A DNA stretch of 6,516 nucleotides from JBGOUJ01 sp041477005 (GTDB lineage: Bacteria; Acidobacteriota; Terriglobia; Bryobacterales; JACQDG01): contig JBGOUJ010000446.1 of assembly GCA_041477005.1 (NCBI GenBank), positions 1 through 6,516 on the forward strand. The letters run 5' to 3'. The notes beneath the pieces were generated by a model. The model did not search any database, was not told the origin of the DNA, and saw only the letters and a list, made by a program, of their open reading frames with translations. A program made the position numbers and the translations under genes. The number at the start of each line of letters is the position of its first letter. The first letter of the stretch is position 1. This document shows, in pieces, positions 5,664 to 6,516 of the stretch.

Positions 5664-6516
5664 TTTTCGGTCCAGACGTTCACCCGCCGCCCGTCGGTCT
5701 CGATCGTGATCAGCCCGTCGCGGTCGGTCCGGAACACGGCGATGTTTCGCTCGGCCAGACGGGCCAGGACGTCAGGGTGAGGGTGGCCGTAGGGGTTGTC
5801 GGAGCCGGCCGAGACCAGGGCGAACCAGGGGTGAACCGCAGCCAGGAACGGGTCGCTCGTGGAGGTTTTGCTGCCGTGGTGGGGGGTCTTGAGCACGTCG
5901 GCGTGGGGCAAGACACCGTCCTCCAGCATCCGGCGCTCGGATCGCCGCTCGATGTCCCCAGTCAGCAGAAAGCTGCGCTCGGCGAAGCGGGCCAGCAGGA
6001 CGAGCGAATCGTCGTTGGATGGCTTTTGGGGCGGGACGTAATCCGGCGCCGGCCCCAGAACCTGGAAGCTCACTTCGCCGATCGCGCGGGTGTCGCCTCT
6101 CGAAAGGCGCACCAGCCGCACGCCGCGCTGGCGCGCCGCTTCGAGCACTCGATCGTAGTCGGGGGAGGACGGATTGTTGCCCACCCACAACTCCTTTACG
6201 CGGAAGTTTTCGAGCAGAGCCGAGAGGCCGCCGATGTGATCGTAGTGAGCGTGGGAGATGGCCACCACATCCAACGCGTGAATCGAGCGCGACCACAGGT
6301 AGGGGGAGACGACGTCCTCGCCGATGTCCGGCATCCGCGTAGCGCTGTTGCCGAAGGTGGCCAGCCCGCCGCCATCGAGGAGCATGGTCTGGCCCTGCGG
6401 CAGCGCCAGGAAAAGCGATTCCCCCTGGCCTACATCGAGCGCGCTGACCTCGAGCTTTCCCGGATCCAGGCGCGGGGCAAACGGATGGATCGCCAGCGCC
6501 GCCACGGCCGCGAGCA
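5648..6516 (-). CDS. comEC: ComEC/Rec2-type competence protein, C-terminal metallo-beta-lactamase domain (partial)
   Basis: C-terminal part of a DNA-uptake channel protein. The open frame continues through the right window edge; an internal GTG at 6505 exists but is unlikely to be the true start. The visible 289 or so codons begin with LAAVAALAIHPFAPRL, which looks like the end of the membrane domain. An extracytoplasmic metallo-beta-lactamase-fold domain follows. Numbering from that GTG, the motifs are DVGQGES (24-30), LLDGGG (42-47), SHAHYDHIGG (84-93, the HxHxDH metal site), NDDS (164-167), LTGD (181-184) and PHHGSK (208-213). All are characteristic of ComEC. The end, DGRRVNVWTEKWNRR, is a plausible natural C-terminus, but the last WNRR and the stop are encoded by the cassette repeat. 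A stand-alone ComEC-like hydrolase is less likely given the upstream hydrophobic segment. Confidence -1.
   Translation of the reverse strand, partial: LAAVAALAIHPFAPRLDPGKLEVSALDVGQGESLFLALPQGQTMLLDGGGLATFGNSATRMPDIGEDVVSPYLWSRSIHALDVVAISHAHYDHIGGLSALLENFRVKELWVGNNPSSPDYDRVLEAARQRGVRLVRLSRGDTRAIGEVSFQVLGPAPDYVPPQKPSNDDSLVLLARFAERSFLLTGDIERRSERRMLEDGVLPHADVLKTPHHGSKTSTSDPFLAAVHPWFALVSAGSDNPYGHPHPDVLARLAERNIAVFRTDRDGLITIETDGRRVNVWTEKWNRR

Noticed and set aside
5228..5670. Target-site duplication around the cassette
   Set aside because: The outer flanks (AAATGCTT on the left, TTTTTCGG on the right) share no more than a T or TT, so a duplication cannot be claimed.
5256..5780. Plus-strand frame of 174 codons antisense to the GxxExxY gene, starting in the left repeat
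   Set aside because: The minus-strand frame carries the family motif and fits the repeat boundaries exactly; this one has no recognisable motif and runs on into comEC antisense.

Overview
This window is a GC-rich bacterial chromosome segment. All the genes I accept lie on the minus strand, so transcription runs from the right edge to the left edge. Most of it is an F-type ATP synthase operon. In transcription order it encodes b' (atpF'), b (atpF), delta (atpH), alpha (atpA), gamma (atpG) and the N-terminal 273 codons of beta (atpD), which runs off the left edge. The order b'-b-delta-alpha-gamma-beta, with no a or c subunit gene in front, suggests a split F0/F1 arrangement. I lean towards Acidobacteriota (Solibacter/Bryobacter-like). 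This rests on the combination of a split operon, a b subunit with a signal-peptide-like N-terminus, a GxxExxY-family gene with its typical repeats, and repetitive intergenic DNA. It is inference, not proof.

Right part (5630-6516): the C-terminal metallo-beta-lactamase domain of a ComEC/Rec2-type DNA uptake protein, cut by the window edge. Its last four codons and its stop codon lie inside a 33-bp repeat. That repeat has a perfect inverted copy at 5235-5267. The two copies exactly frame a small GxxExxY (PD-(D/E)XK-like) gene, giving a compact cassette of about 430 bp between comEC and the ATP synthase operon. Between the cassette and atpF' there is a short leader with a possible sigma70-type promoter and a hairpin followed by a T tract.

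Middle part (1988-5136): atpF', atpF and atpH are packed with 1-nt overlaps or gaps. A 53-bp spacer with a short inverted repeat separates atpH from atpA, which has a clear Shine-Dalgarno sequence.

Left part (1-1987): a 291-bp spacer between atpA and atpG is filled almost entirely by repeats. There are three degenerate hairpin-bearing units of about 70-80 bp and four 13-15 bp tandem units that run up to the atpG start codon, leaving no visible Shine-Dalgarno sequence. atpG and atpD follow with a 9-bp gap.

Together the atp products form the F1 head (alpha, beta, gamma, delta here; epsilon presumably beyond the left edge) and the peripheral stalk (b, b', delta) of the proton-driven ATP synthase. 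The most unusual items are the inverted-repeat-bounded GxxExxY cassette and the repeat array inside an otherwise compact housekeeping operon.
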